From JBOFSR01 sp051651645 (lineage in GTDB: Bacteria; Spirochaetota; Spirochaetia; Treponematales; Treponemataceae): DNA of 21,896 nt. The stretch spans positions 1-21,896 of the forward strand of contig JBOFSR010000072.1 of NCBI GenBank assembly GCA_051651645.1, written 5' to 3'. The position numbers and the translations under genes are program-made. The notes beneath the pieces are model-generated. The model ran no database searches and was not told the origin of the DNA. It was given only the letters and a program-made list of their open reading frames with translations. Positions 15,561 to 21,896 of the stretch are shown here, piece by piece; position 1 is the first letter of the stretch; the number at the start of each line of letters is the position of its first letter.

Positions 15561-15589
15561 AGTATACATATATTAATATAAAAAGTCAA
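15561..15589 (-). promoter_or_regulatory. Sigma-70-type promoter of the RluA-family gene (leaderless)
   Basis: TTGACT (15589-15584), 17-bp spacer, TATACT (15566-15561), then TTTCGG and ATG 15554. This is the best promoter match among the leaderless candidates, and its -10 excludes the longer frame. Confidence 0.8.
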
Positions 15590-15593
15590 ATAT

Positions 15594-15602
15594 TGCTATA
15601 AA
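15594..15602 (+). promoter_or_regulatory. Extended -10 promoter element of the transglutaminase-like gene
   Basis: TGC-TATAAA with no good -35 partner. Predicted +1 near 15609 gives an 18-nt leader holding AAGGA. It is back to back with the RluA promoter; the two -35 regions overlap. Confidence 0.45.
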
Positions 15603-15626
15603 ATCAAGATTTACAAGGATGACACT

Positions 15627-16775
15627 ATGAAAATTAAAAAACTAGCTGTTTTTGTACTTTTTTCTTTATTAACGCTTAACGTTTTTGCAACCGTTGTTAG
15701 CTCACCTGAGTGGGGCTTTGCACTTGACTTACCTGAGGGATTTACCCTTCTTAACTCAAGTGCAACAGAGCAATATTTATTTTATCATGAAAACTTAGAA
15801 GTTTTTACTGCAATTACGGTGTATACAACGACAGAATATGATTCAAAAAATGACATTTTACGTATGCTCATAGATAAACTTGAACCAAAGGGAGAGGCAA
15901 TTTCATTTCAGTGGGAAAATCGTGATACAACGCTCCTTAATTTTACCTTTGATCTTGCAGGGGAAGAGCTGTATAGCTGGGCAACAATTTCTTCATTGCC
16001 AGAAAAAAATGCCTTTTTATGCATTCACAGTTACACATCTCTAGCAAATGTTAATCCTCTTAAAGAGTCGTTATTACTTTCAATCATTGATAGCCTTGCC
16101 CTTGAAAAAAATGATTGGTTTGCACCAGGGCCAATAACAACGTTCTCCTACCCAGAAGAAAAACGAATCAAAAATCATATTATTAATTTTGATAATACAG
16201 ATTTGGAGATTTCTTTAGAAGATAATACAATTGAAGCAAACCAATACGTAATTGATAGAGAGTATTCTGTTTTATCCTTTTATGTAAATACGCCATTTTG
16301 GAAAGAAGCGTGGAAACGTTTTTATCGGGTGATTTATCGGGATGCTTACAAGCGTTTAGAGTCAACGGGAAAAGAGGTGAAAGCGTACCTTGATAAAAAA
16401 ACAAGCGATAAAAAAGAGCAAATTCAGCTGCTTTTGTCTTGGGTTCAAGTCAAACCGTATGACAGAAATCATGACGGCAGCGATTTTACTTCCCTTCCTG
16501 CAATACTTTTTGATGTTTTTAGTGATTGTGATAGTCGCTCCCTAATGATTGCTTTATTGCTACAACAAATGGATTATAATACGGTTCTTTTTGTCTCACG
16601 TGAATATTCTCATGCACTTTTAGGCATTGAGTTTGAAACAAATGGTGCAAAAATGATGGTAAATGATACGTGGTTTGTTGTTGGTGAGACAACAGCCTCA
16701 GTTGACTTAGGTTTAATTGATAGCACAATGAGTGATGAAAGTAAGTGGCTTGGAATTGATTTTATACAAAAATAA
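15627..16775 (+). CDS. Secreted transglutaminase-like protein
   Basis: 382 aa. ATG 15627 has AAGGA 7 nt upstream. Residues 1-21 are a classical signal peptide (KKLAVFVLFSLLTLNVFA, likely cut after Ala21). Residues about 22-160 form a beta-rich domain (WGFALDLPEGFTLLNSS). Residues about 245-350 resemble a bacterial transglutaminase-like cysteine domain: FSDCDSRSLMIALLLQQM with Cys301, a strand YNTVLFVS, then SHALLGIEF with His329, and a possible acidic third residue (Asp347 or Glu354). Such domains act as periplasmic proteases or cross-linkers, or are catalytically dead. Location is probably the periplasm. It stands alone between the divergent RluA gene and a terminator. Confidence 0.68.
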   Translation: MKIKKLAVFVLFSLLTLNVFATVVSSPEWGFALDLPEGFTLLNSSATEQYLFYHENLEVFTAITVYTTTEYDSKNDILRMLIDKLEPKGEAISFQWENRDTTLLNFTFDLAGEELYSWATISSLPEKNAFLCIHSYTSLANVNPLKESLLLSIIDSLALEKNDWFAPGPITTFSYPEEKRIKNHIINFDNTDLEISLEDNTIEANQYVIDREYSVLSFYVNTPFWKEAWKRFYRVIYRDAYKRLESTGKEVKAYLDKKTSDKKEQIQLLLSWVQVKPYDRNHDGSDFTSLPAILFDVFSDCDSRSLMIALLLQQMDYNTVLFVSREYSHALLGIEFETNGAKMMVNDTWFVVGETTASVDLGLIDSTMSDESKWLGIDFIQK

Positions 16776-16780
16776 AGATA

Positions 16781-16830
16781 AAAAAAAGAATGCCTACAGC
16801 TACTATTGTAACGAAAGCATTCTCTTTTTT
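16781..16830. terminator. Bidirectional terminator between the transglutaminase-like gene and rpmB
   Basis: AGAATGC (16787-16793) pairs with GCATTCT (16817-16823) across a 23-nt loop. A-run on the left and T-run on the right (interrupted by one C) serve the plus-strand gene ending at 16775 and, on the other strand, rpmB ending at 16851. Confidence 0.75.
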
Positions 16831-16850
16831 GTGTTAATCATAATAAAATG

Positions 16851-17072
16851 TTATGCTTGAGCGTGTGCTTGCTTAGGAACAGAAACTTTTTTCGTTACAT
16901 ACCCACTGCGTAAACAACGCGTACACATTTTAATGGTCATTGTTGTTCCGTTTATTTCAGTTTTTACTTCGATAATATTTGGCTTCCATAATCGACGAGT
17001 ATGATTATATGACTTACTAACTTTGTTTCCGCTTTGTGGACCCTTTCCACAAATTTCACATCTTCTTGACAT
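16851..17072 (-). CDS. rpmB: 50S ribosomal protein L28
   Basis: 73 aa, close to the usual 70-80. The start MSRRCEICGKGPQSGNKVSK and the SYNHTRRLWKPNI block are diagnostic. It is the zinc-binding (C+) form, with CxxC pairs at Cys5/Cys8 and Cys50/Cys53. It has a very strong ribosome-binding site (AAGGTAGG, 6 nt before the ATG) and its own promoter. It is transcribed alone: a terminator lies downstream and rpmG is not adjacent. Confidence 0.97.
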   Translation of the reverse strand: MSRRCEICGKGPQSGNKVSKSYNHTRRLWKPNIIEVKTEINGTTMTIKMCTRCLRSGYVTKKVSVPKQAHAQA

Positions 17073-17100
17073 ATATAACCTACCTTAAAATTTATTCAAA

Positions 17101-17129
17101 CACTATACCAATAATATAAAAAAACGTCA
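17101..17129 (-). promoter_or_regulatory. Sigma-70-type promoter of rpmB
   Basis: TTGACG (17129-17124), 17-bp spacer ending TTGG, TATAGT (17106-17101). The +1 near 17094 gives a leader of about 22 nt. The TTGG-TATA junction matches the aminotransferase promoter. Confidence 0.75.
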
Positions 17130-17184
17130 ATACAGAAAATTGAGAAATAATATTATAGAATATTATTTTAGAGCAGATAAATCC

Positions 17185-17829
17185 TTAAAAGGCATTGCTA
17201 CTTTGTAAAGAATTTAACTCATTCAAAAAAGTATTATTTAATGGCTGTATGTGCCGTAATGCAATTTTTGCACTATGTTTACCGTAATCTGTGCGTATGA
17301 TAACACCCTCAAGCAATATCAAATTATCAGTATTTTTCATTGCTAACTCAAGCACCGCAATTTCAGTATTAATCGTCAGCACATCAAAGGCCAAAACGCA
17401 TATTCCGCTTGCAGAAACATCATGTATTTTACACAAATAAGCTTTATTATCAATAATAATTTTTTGCAGGTCTTCTTTGAGGTTAAAATCATCGCTGTTT
17501 CTAATAATAAAACGCTTTTCTCTTCTTTGCTCAAAATCATATTCTGCAATGAGCGATTTAATTTTATCCGCTACAAGAGGAGGAAAAGGAATATGAATGA
17601 GATAAATTTTTTCAGAATCCTGCCGTATAAGACAATTATAATTAAAAAGCCGATCATTTATCTTAATAAAAAGCTTTATTGTATTTGACTTTGGTGGACT
17701 TTCCAAATAAAATTTCCAGTCATCAACTGAAAACGCAATTGGAGTACAAAAAATTAATTTTTCATCATCTTTATAAAAAAAATGGGCAATCTGTAAACTA
17801 CTAAGTATGTCAGAAGATATTGCAAACAT
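17185..17829 (-). CDS. PilZ-domain protein (probable c-di-GMP receptor)
   Basis: 214 aa, no membrane segment. Residues 1-100 form a beta-rich N-terminal domain (LIFCTPIAFSVDDWKFYLES, IYLIHIPFPPL). Residues about 105-205 are the PilZ domain: QRREKRFIIR supplies the RxxxR that clamps c-di-GMP, and IHDVSASGICVLAF supplies the DxSxxG turn; the domain closes with AKIALRHIQPL. The two-domain layout resembles YcgR-type proteins that slow the flagellar motor, though the N-terminal part is not clearly a YcgR-N domain. ATG 17829 is supported by TAGGAA 6 nt upstream. The gene is divergent from the beta-galactosidase gene. Confidence 0.82.
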   Translation of the reverse strand: MFAISSDILSSLQIAHFFYKDDEKLIFCTPIAFSVDDWKFYLESPPKSNTIKLFIKINDRLFNYNCLIRQDSEKIYLIHIPFPPLVADKIKSLIAEYDFEQRREKRFIIRNSDDFNLKEDLQKIIIDNKAYLCKIHDVSASGICVLAFDVLTINTEIAVLELAMKNTDNLILLEGVIIRTDYGKHSAKIALRHIQPLNNTFLNELNSLQSSNAF

Positions 17830-17854
17830 GAAAATTCCTAAAAGATTTTTTTAC

Positions 17855-17883
17855 ATCTTAATATAAATATAAAAAAAAAACAA
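17855..17883 (-). promoter_or_regulatory. Possible promoter of the PilZ gene
   Basis: TTGTTT (17883-17878), 17-bp A/T-only spacer, TAAGAT (17860-17855). The spacing is ideal, but both boxes are embedded in homopolymer-rich DNA, so confidence is modest. Confidence 0.4.
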
Positions 17884-17921
17884 CCTAAATGGCAATCTTT
17901 GTATATAATTAGCATTTTTTT

Positions 17922-17950
17922 TTGCTTTTTTCGGCAACCTGATGTACAAT
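17922..17950 (+). promoter_or_regulatory. Possible promoter of the beta-galactosidase gene
   Basis: TTGCTT (17922-17927), 17-bp spacer, TACAAT (17945-17950). The +1 near 17957 leaves a leader of about 26 nt with AAGGAG at 17972-17977. A second TATAAT at 17904-17909 has no good -35. Confidence 0.5.
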
Positions 17951-17982
17951 GGAAGGATTGCAAGAAATGATAAGGAGAGCGT

Positions 17983-20900
17983 GTGAAAAATATATGGGAA
18001 AATCCAGAAATTCAAGGAATTAATCGCCTACCAATGAGAAGCCCTTTAATTCCCTTTAACAATGAAAATAAAGCAACTGATTATTCAGTGCAAGGTGTTC
18101 AATTTACACAGGTAACGGATAGTAGTTTTGTTAAAAGCCTTGACGGCAGCTGGCAATTTAGTCTTTTAAATGAACCACAGATGGATGAAAATCCTGAATA
18201 CAAAAATTGGACACAGTCCTCGTTTGAAGATTACCAATGGAAGAGCATACAGATCCCTGGTGCATGGAGTCTTCAGGGGTTTGATAAACCGCACTATACG
18301 AATGTCCAAATGCCATTTGATACCGTTCCTCCGTACGTTCCAAAAGAAAATCCTTGTGGCTTGTATCGCCAAAGCTTTGAATTTCCGTCTGAGTGGAAAA
18401 ACCGTCGAATTGTATTGCATGTTGGAAGTGCTGAGAGTGTTCTGATTGTTTACGTAAATGGCAAAGAAGTTGGTGTTTCAAAGGATACTCGCCTTCCCTG
18501 TGAGTTTGATATAACACCCTTTATTGAATGGCAGGCTAATAAAGCACAAGCACTCATTTGCTTTAAAGTCATTCGCTACTCTGATGCCTCATATGTAGAA
18601 GATCAAGATCAATGGTGGTTTGGAGGCATTCACCGCAGTGTTTATGTGTATTCAACTGAAAAAACTTTTATTCAGGATATTGAAGCTCTAACACGCATTG
18701 AAGTGCAAGAAGATGCGATGGCAACAGGAATTATTCCCCTCGTAGTAACACTCGGTCATGCAGAGCCACAAGGAGATGAACGCTTTACCAATGAACAGCT
18801 CGATTCATTAACTCGAGTTGTAAAATATACAGTCAATCGCCTTGAAGGAAGCCCATCAAACTTGAGAAAAAGCCAAGATATTGCAAGAGGGAAACTTAGC
18901 GCCTGCTTTGATTACCGAAACACGCTCAACCAAGTGCGACAAACAATCAAACTACCAAACGTTGCCATGTGGACAAATGAAACGCCAAATCTTTACGTGC
19001 TAACAATCAGCCTTTACGAACAAGAGGGCGACAAAAAAAGTTCTTCAGACAATAACTTACGGCATATTGAAAGCACCTCTTGTACAATTGGCTTTAAATC
19101 CGTGGAAGTGTGCAACAGAGAATTACGCTTTAATGGCAAAATGGTATACATTCATGGAATAAATCGGCATGAACACAATGAATACAACGGCAAAACACTC
19201 ACTACACAGGAAATGCTTCAAGACATTTATTTACTCAAACAATACAACTTTAATGCGGTTCGCACCTGTCACTACCCTGATGATCAGCGATGGTATGACT
19301 TATGCGACCGTTACGGAATTTATGTGTTAGATGAAGCAAATATTGAAAATCACGCATATTACGACCCTATTCCTCGAAGTGATCAATGGTCATACGCCTA
19401 CATGACACGAGTACAACGCATGTTTCGACGCGATAAAAATCATGCCTGTATTTTTGGCTGGTCACTCGGAAATGAAAGCGGTGACGGTGCAAATCACGTA
19501 GCATGCCAAGCGTGGATTCGCCATGTTGATCCAACTCGCATTGTACACTATGAAGGCTTTGTTCGCGATGAATGGAAGCAATCCCCCTTTTCACTACAAT
19601 CCCTCGCACGCGGAAAAGGAAAAACTGACCTTATTTGCCCCATGTATCCGTCAATTGACTTGATTGTAGAATACGCTCAAAAGTGCGAAGACTACCGCCC
19701 GCTTATAATGTGCGAATATTCTCACGCAATGGGAAATGCAAACGGAAGCCTTGCCGATTATTGGCACGCAATCGAAGCAAACCATGGATTACAGGGAGGC
19801 TTTATTTGGGACTGGATTGATCAAGGAATCTCAAGTGTTCCACAAAATGATGAGGCAAACCCTAAAAAATACTGGAAGTACGGCGGCGATTTTGGCGACA
19901 GCCCTACAGATTATAACTTTTGCCTCAATGGATTATTATTCCCCGATCAAAGCCCAAAGCCTGCCATGCAAGAATGCAAACGCTTATTTGCTCCCGCTCG
20001 CTTAACAGGTATTCATCCCAAACAAGGAATCTTCCAAATTGAAAACCGCTTTGACTTTACAACATTAGACTGCCTTGCTCTTGAATGGCAGCTAAGCTCA
20101 AATGGACAAATCATCCTAAAAGGAACAATGCCCCTACCTGCAATTAAGCCAAGCGAAAAAACATCAATTATAATAGAAGAAATTAAACACAGTATTGCTC
20201 AGCATGACGGCAGCGAAGTGTACTTTACGGCAAACTTTGTTTATACAACAGCGAATGAATGGCGAAAAGCGGGTGATATTTGCACAAGCGATCAAGTTTT
20301 AGTGTGCAAAGCCTTTGGAAATCAAGTTTACAAGGTGGCAACAAAGACAAAGCTTTCATGCAACGAGCTACAACAACTGGCAGACAATTTTACCCCCGTT
20401 TTATTTCGAGCACTGCTAGAAAACGAAGGCATAAAATCTCAATTACACCTAATCCATGCAGAGCCACAACCATGGAGCTTTGCCGAAAAACCAACCGTTG
20501 AATGGCTTGATAACGATCTGGAACACATTCACCTTGAGAAAAAAACTGATTCGCTTTTTGAACTATTTAGCGGCACCAATGCCATAAAAAAGCAAAAACT
20601 TGGCACCTTTACAAAAAAAGTCAGCCCCCTACCAGATGAAGGGCTAAGCATTGAACTACTTTTTGACCTCAATCACGCTATAAGCGAATACCCACGCATT
20701 GGCATAAGCGTTCCCATCCCAAGCGAGTTTGAAAACATCCACTGGTACGGCTGTGGCCCACACGAGAACTACAGCGATCGCTCCTATTCAGCCCTCATTG
20801 CTATGCATCAAAAACCCATCGCAACCATGTTCGTGCCATACATCGTCCCCCAAGAAGCAGGAACACGCACAAAAACAAAGTTCCTCCAGCTCAGCGGTGC

Positions 20901-21150
20901 AAACAAAAGCCTCCAAATTCAATCATCACAAGACTTTAGTTTTAATATTTGCCCCTATACAATCAGCGATTTGTTTAGTTGCACCCATACCTCAAGCCTC
21001 ACTAACCTTGCCACAAGCAGTGCTAAAACATGGATGCTAACGCTCGACCTTGCCCACCGTGGCGTCGGAACAGGTGCATGCGGCCCTGATACACAAGAAA
21101 AATACCGCCTACGAGCAGGCATTTACGCTTTGAAACTAACACTAAAATAA
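17983..21150 (+). CDS. lacZ: Beta-galactosidase, glycoside hydrolase family 2 (LacZ type)
   Basis: 1055 aa, matching full-length LacZ (E. coli 1024). GTG start with AAGGAG 5 nt upstream. No signal peptide, so it acts in the cytosol on imported lactose or other beta-galactosides. Domains in order: sugar-binding jelly roll (PCGLYRQSFEFPSEWKNRRI), immunoglobulin-like domain, TIM barrel from about 385 (GKMVYIHGINRHEHN, FNAVRTCHYPDDQRWYDLCD), and the C-terminal small-chain domain (WYGCGPHENYSDRSYSAL, YIVPQEAGTRTKTKFLQLS). The acid/base is Glu498 in GNESG; the nucleophile is Glu578 in MCEYSHAMGN. No transporter or regulator is adjacent. G+C rises from about 37-40% at the start to 50% or more near the end, unlike its neighbours, so it may have been acquired. 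Substrate specificity within GH2 is inferred. Confidence 0.95.
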   Translation: MKNIWENPEIQGINRLPMRSPLIPFNNENKATDYSVQGVQFTQVTDSSFVKSLDGSWQFSLLNEPQMDENPEYKNWTQSSFEDYQWKSIQIPGAWSLQGFDKPHYTNVQMPFDTVPPYVPKENPCGLYRQSFEFPSEWKNRRIVLHVGSAESVLIVYVNGKEVGVSKDTRLPCEFDITPFIEWQANKAQALICFKVIRYSDASYVEDQDQWWFGGIHRSVYVYSTEKTFIQDIEALTRIEVQEDAMATGIIPLVVTLGHAEPQGDERFTNEQLDSLTRVVKYTVNRLEGSPSNLRKSQDIARGKLSACFDYRNTLNQVRQTIKLPNVAMWTNETPNLYVLTISLYEQEGDKKSSSDNNLRHIESTSCTIGFKSVEVCNRELRFNGKMVYIHGINRHEHNEYNGKTLTTQEMLQDIYLLKQYNFNAVRTCHYPDDQRWYDLCDRYGIYVLDEANIENHAYYDPIPRSDQWSYAYMTRVQRMFRRDKNHACIFGWSLGNESGDGANHVACQAWIRHVDPTRIVHYEGFVRDEWKQSPFSLQSLARGKGKTDLICPMYPSIDLIVEYAQKCEDYRPLIMCEYSHAMGNANGSLADYWHAIEANHGLQGGFIWDWIDQGISSVPQNDEANPKKYWKYGGDFGDSPTDYNFCLNGLLFPDQSPKPAMQECKRLFAPARLTGIHPKQGIFQIENRFDFTTLDCLALEWQLSSNGQIILKGTMPLPAIKPSEKTSIIIEEIKHSIAQHDGSEVYFTANFVYTTANEWRKAGDICTSDQVLVCKAFGNQVYKVATKTKLSCNELQQLADNFTPVLFRALLENEGIKSQLHLIHAEPQPWSFAEKPTVEWLDNDLEHIHLEKKTDSLFELFSGTNAIKKQKLGTFTKKVSPLPDEGLSIELLFDLNHAISEYPRIGISVPIPSEFENIHWYGCGPHENYSDRSYSALIAMHQKPIATMFVPYIVPQEAGTRTKTKFLQLSGANKSLQIQSSQDFSFNICPYTISDLFSCTHTSSLTNLATSSAKTWMLTLDLAHRGVGTGACGPDTQEKYRLRAGIYALKLTLK

Positions 21151-21175
21151 AACCACAGCAAACCTCTTTTTCTTT

Positions 21176-21270
21176 GGGCGTTACGGTTTTACAAACCGTC
21201 GGGCTTTCCGTTATAATCTTTTTATCTTGTGTCAGCAAGATAAAAAGTATACCACTGCAATCCCTAACGC
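21176..21270. repeat. Structured intergenic element closed by GCGTTA/TAACGC
   Basis: A 95-bp block starts GGGCGTTA and ends CCCTAACGC. The ends pair (GCGTTA 21178-21183 with TAACGC 21265-21270). Inside are a 7-bp hairpin with a 3-nt loop (ACGGTTT 21183-21189, AAACCGT 21193-21199), a single-stranded linker GGGCTTTCCG, and a perfect 12-bp hairpin (CTTTTTATCTTG 21218-21229, CAAGATAAAAAG 21236-21247). Together this is a three-way junction in DNA or RNA. From memory it resembles dispersed intergenic elements with the same end sequences in some Bacteroidetes and spirochaetes, but that is unchecked. No T-run follows, so a plain terminator is unlikely. Confidence 0.6.
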
Positions 21271-21274
21271 ACAC

Positions 21275-21334
21275 GAGTACTACCTCTAGTGGAGTGCTAG
21301 ATACACCTCTGGCGGAGTACTACCACCTCTAGTG
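21275..21334. repeat. Degenerate CTAG-containing tandem repeat, about 20-23 bp, 3 copies
   Basis: Three units each start GAGTRCTA: 21275-21291, 21292-21314 and 21315-21334. They share the CTC-TRGYG core; the junctions after units 1 and 2 form CTCTAGTGGAG and CTCTGGCGGAG, each a small CTC/GAG hairpin. Units differ by small insertions, so the array is old or under weak constraint. Confidence 0.55.
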
Positions 21335-21346
21335 ATTTGTTTATAG

Positions 21347-21412
21347 CCCTAGTAATGGTGAGACATACCACCCTAGTAATGGTGAGACATGCCACCCTAG
21401 TAATGGTGAGAC
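21347..21412. repeat. 24-bp tandem repeat, 2.75 copies
   Basis: CCCTAGTAATGGTGAGACAT begins at 21347, 21371 and 21395, exactly 24 bp apart, with one base differing between the first two full units (ATACCA against ATGCCA). The last copy runs into CCTTTACTAGG (21412-21422), which is nearly the inverse of its own CCTAGTAATGG, so the array ends in a potential hairpin. Unit core: CACC-CTAGTAAT-GGTG. Confidence 0.8.
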
Positions 21413-21441
21413 CCTTTACTAGGTACTTGTATTATTATTTG

Positions 21442-21896
21442 TTATTTCTTTTGCTGCTTTTTAGCATACGACTGTAAGAATTTTACTACATCGTCCTTTC
21501 CTTTTTCTCGTGCACAATCAATAGCAGTCTTGCCCTTTTCATCTTGATGATTGATATCAGCTCCATTTCTCACAAGAAACTCTACTACAGGCAATTGACC
21601 TGTAAAAGCAGCCCACATTAAAGCAGGACTACTAGCATTATCCTGCTGATTAACATCAGATCCCTTTGATATAAGGAACTCTACAATATCTAAAGACCCT
21701 TCTTGAGCAGCAAACATTAAAGCAGTCCACCCATAATTATTTTGATGATTAACATCTGTTCCCTTTGTTACAAGGAGCTCTACTACAGGAAAATGTCCAT
21801 TTTGAGCTGCTAGTATTAAAGCAATCAATCCATTTTCATCTTGATGATTAACATCTGCTCCCTTTGTTACAAGAAATTGTACAATAGGTAAATATC
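21442..21896 (-). CDS. Ankyrin-repeat protein, C-terminal part (5' end outside window)
   Basis: About 151 codons are visible; the frame stays open to the right edge, so the apparent start at TTG 21828 is not the real one. At least four 33-residue ankyrin repeats can be read: NGLIALILAAQNGHFPVVEL, YGWTALMFAAQEGSLDIVEF, SSPALMWAAFTGQLPVVEFL and KGKTAIDCAREKGKDDVVKF, each followed or preceded by a KGADVNHQD-type loop. The protein ends in a basic tail AKKQQKK. Ankyrin repeats bind other proteins; in host-associated bacteria they are sometimes effectors, but no secretion signal can be judged here. No terminator with a T-run follows the stop. Confidence 0.88.
   Translation of the reverse strand, partial: YLPIVQFLVTKGADVNHQDENGLIALILAAQNGHFPVVELLVTKGTDVNHQNNYGWTALMFAAQEGSLDIVEFLISKGSDVNQQDNASSPALMWAAFTGQLPVVEFLVRNGADINHQDEKGKTAIDCAREKGKDDVVKFLQSYAKKQQKK

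Larger units (their letters stand above)
21151..21441. other. 291-bp non-coding spacer made of repeats
   Basis: Between the lacZ stop and the ankyrin stop no convincing gene is present. The spacer is almost filled by the GCGTTA/TAACGC element and the two tandem arrays listed separately. CTAG, usually a rare tetranucleotide, occurs seven times between 21281 and 21425. Confidence 0.6.

Noticed and set aside
17144..17168. Terminator hairpin for the PilZ gene
   Set aside because: AAATAATA/TATTATTT arms are all A/T with a 9-nt loop and no proper T-run, too weak to call.
21218..21247. Intrinsic terminator of lacZ
   Set aside because: The 12-bp hairpin is perfect but is followed by GTATACCACTG rather than a T-run; it fits better as one arm of the larger structured element.
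21176..21270. Integron attC recombination site
   Set aside because: The ends pair like attC core sites, and some treponemes carry integrons, but the order is GTTA first and TAAC last, opposite to attC (TAAC ... GTTA), and no L-box with extrahelical bases or cassette array is seen.
20280..21274. Open frames in other registers over the 3' part of lacZ
   Set aside because: The higher G+C there removes chance stops. The lacZ frame carries the conserved small-chain motifs; the others show none.
21347..21412. CRISPR array
   Set aside because: The 24-bp units are directly adjacent with no unique spacers, and no cas genes are in the window.

Overview
The window looks like the chromosome of a low-G+C host-associated spirochaete, most likely a Treponema. 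The strongest evidence is a homologue of the treponemal pallilysin/Tp0751 family (9583-11073). Supporting evidence is the mix of STAS, PilZ and secreted hypothetical genes, a four-cysteine L28 and the A+T-rich spacers. The species cannot be named from the sequence.

Layout, left to right. (1) 1-1975, minus strand: the N-terminus of a CaCA-type Na+/Ca2+ exchanger (cut by the window), a pseudo-receiver protein with a possible PilZ-like C-terminus, and a secreted protein whose stop overlaps the next start (ATGA). (2) 2061-5642, plus: mfd, complete. (3) 5653-8225, minus: a fold-type-I aminotransferase coupled by an ATGA overlap to a membrane-anchored solute-binding protein with no permease nearby. 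(4) 8423-8974, plus: a STAS anti-sigma-factor antagonist fused to a zinc ribbon, then a strong two-way terminator shared with a convergent YjbQ-family gene (9065-9463). (5) 9583-12450: the pallilysin-family protein, tail to tail with a secreted SPOR-domain protein. (6) 12662-14768: a degenerate SDR-like protein and a TrmH/SpoU methyltransferase, convergent and overlapping with a GHKL-ATPase protein. (7) 14898-17829: an RluA-family pseudouridine synthase, a secreted transglutaminase-like protein, rpmB and a PilZ protein. (8) 17983-21150: a full-length GH2 beta-galactosidase whose base composition rises towards the 3' end. (9) 21151-21896: a structured spacer (a foldable element closed by GCGTTA/TAACGC, then two families of CTAG-rich tandem repeats), followed by the C-terminal part of an ankyrin-repeat gene cut by the right edge.

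The most striking signal is in the 5' ends. About half of the genes have a clear Shine-Dalgarno sequence. Another group has none and instead has a good -35/-10 pair ending 5-7 nt before the first plausible start codon: the aminotransferase, YjbQ, the SDR-like gene (GTG start) and RluA, with weaker cases for the pallilysin homologue and the exchanger. Transcription would start at the start codon, so these look like leaderless mRNAs. This also decides start codons: several longer reading frames begin inside the promoter and are very unlikely to be used.

Functionally the window combines housekeeping genes (mfd, rpmB, TrmH, RluA, YjbQ), several signalling parts (STAS, GHKL ATPase, PilZ, pseudo-receiver), cell-envelope and secreted proteins (SPOR, pallilysin family, transglutaminase-like), and an accessory right end (beta-galactosidase, repeats, ankyrin protein).
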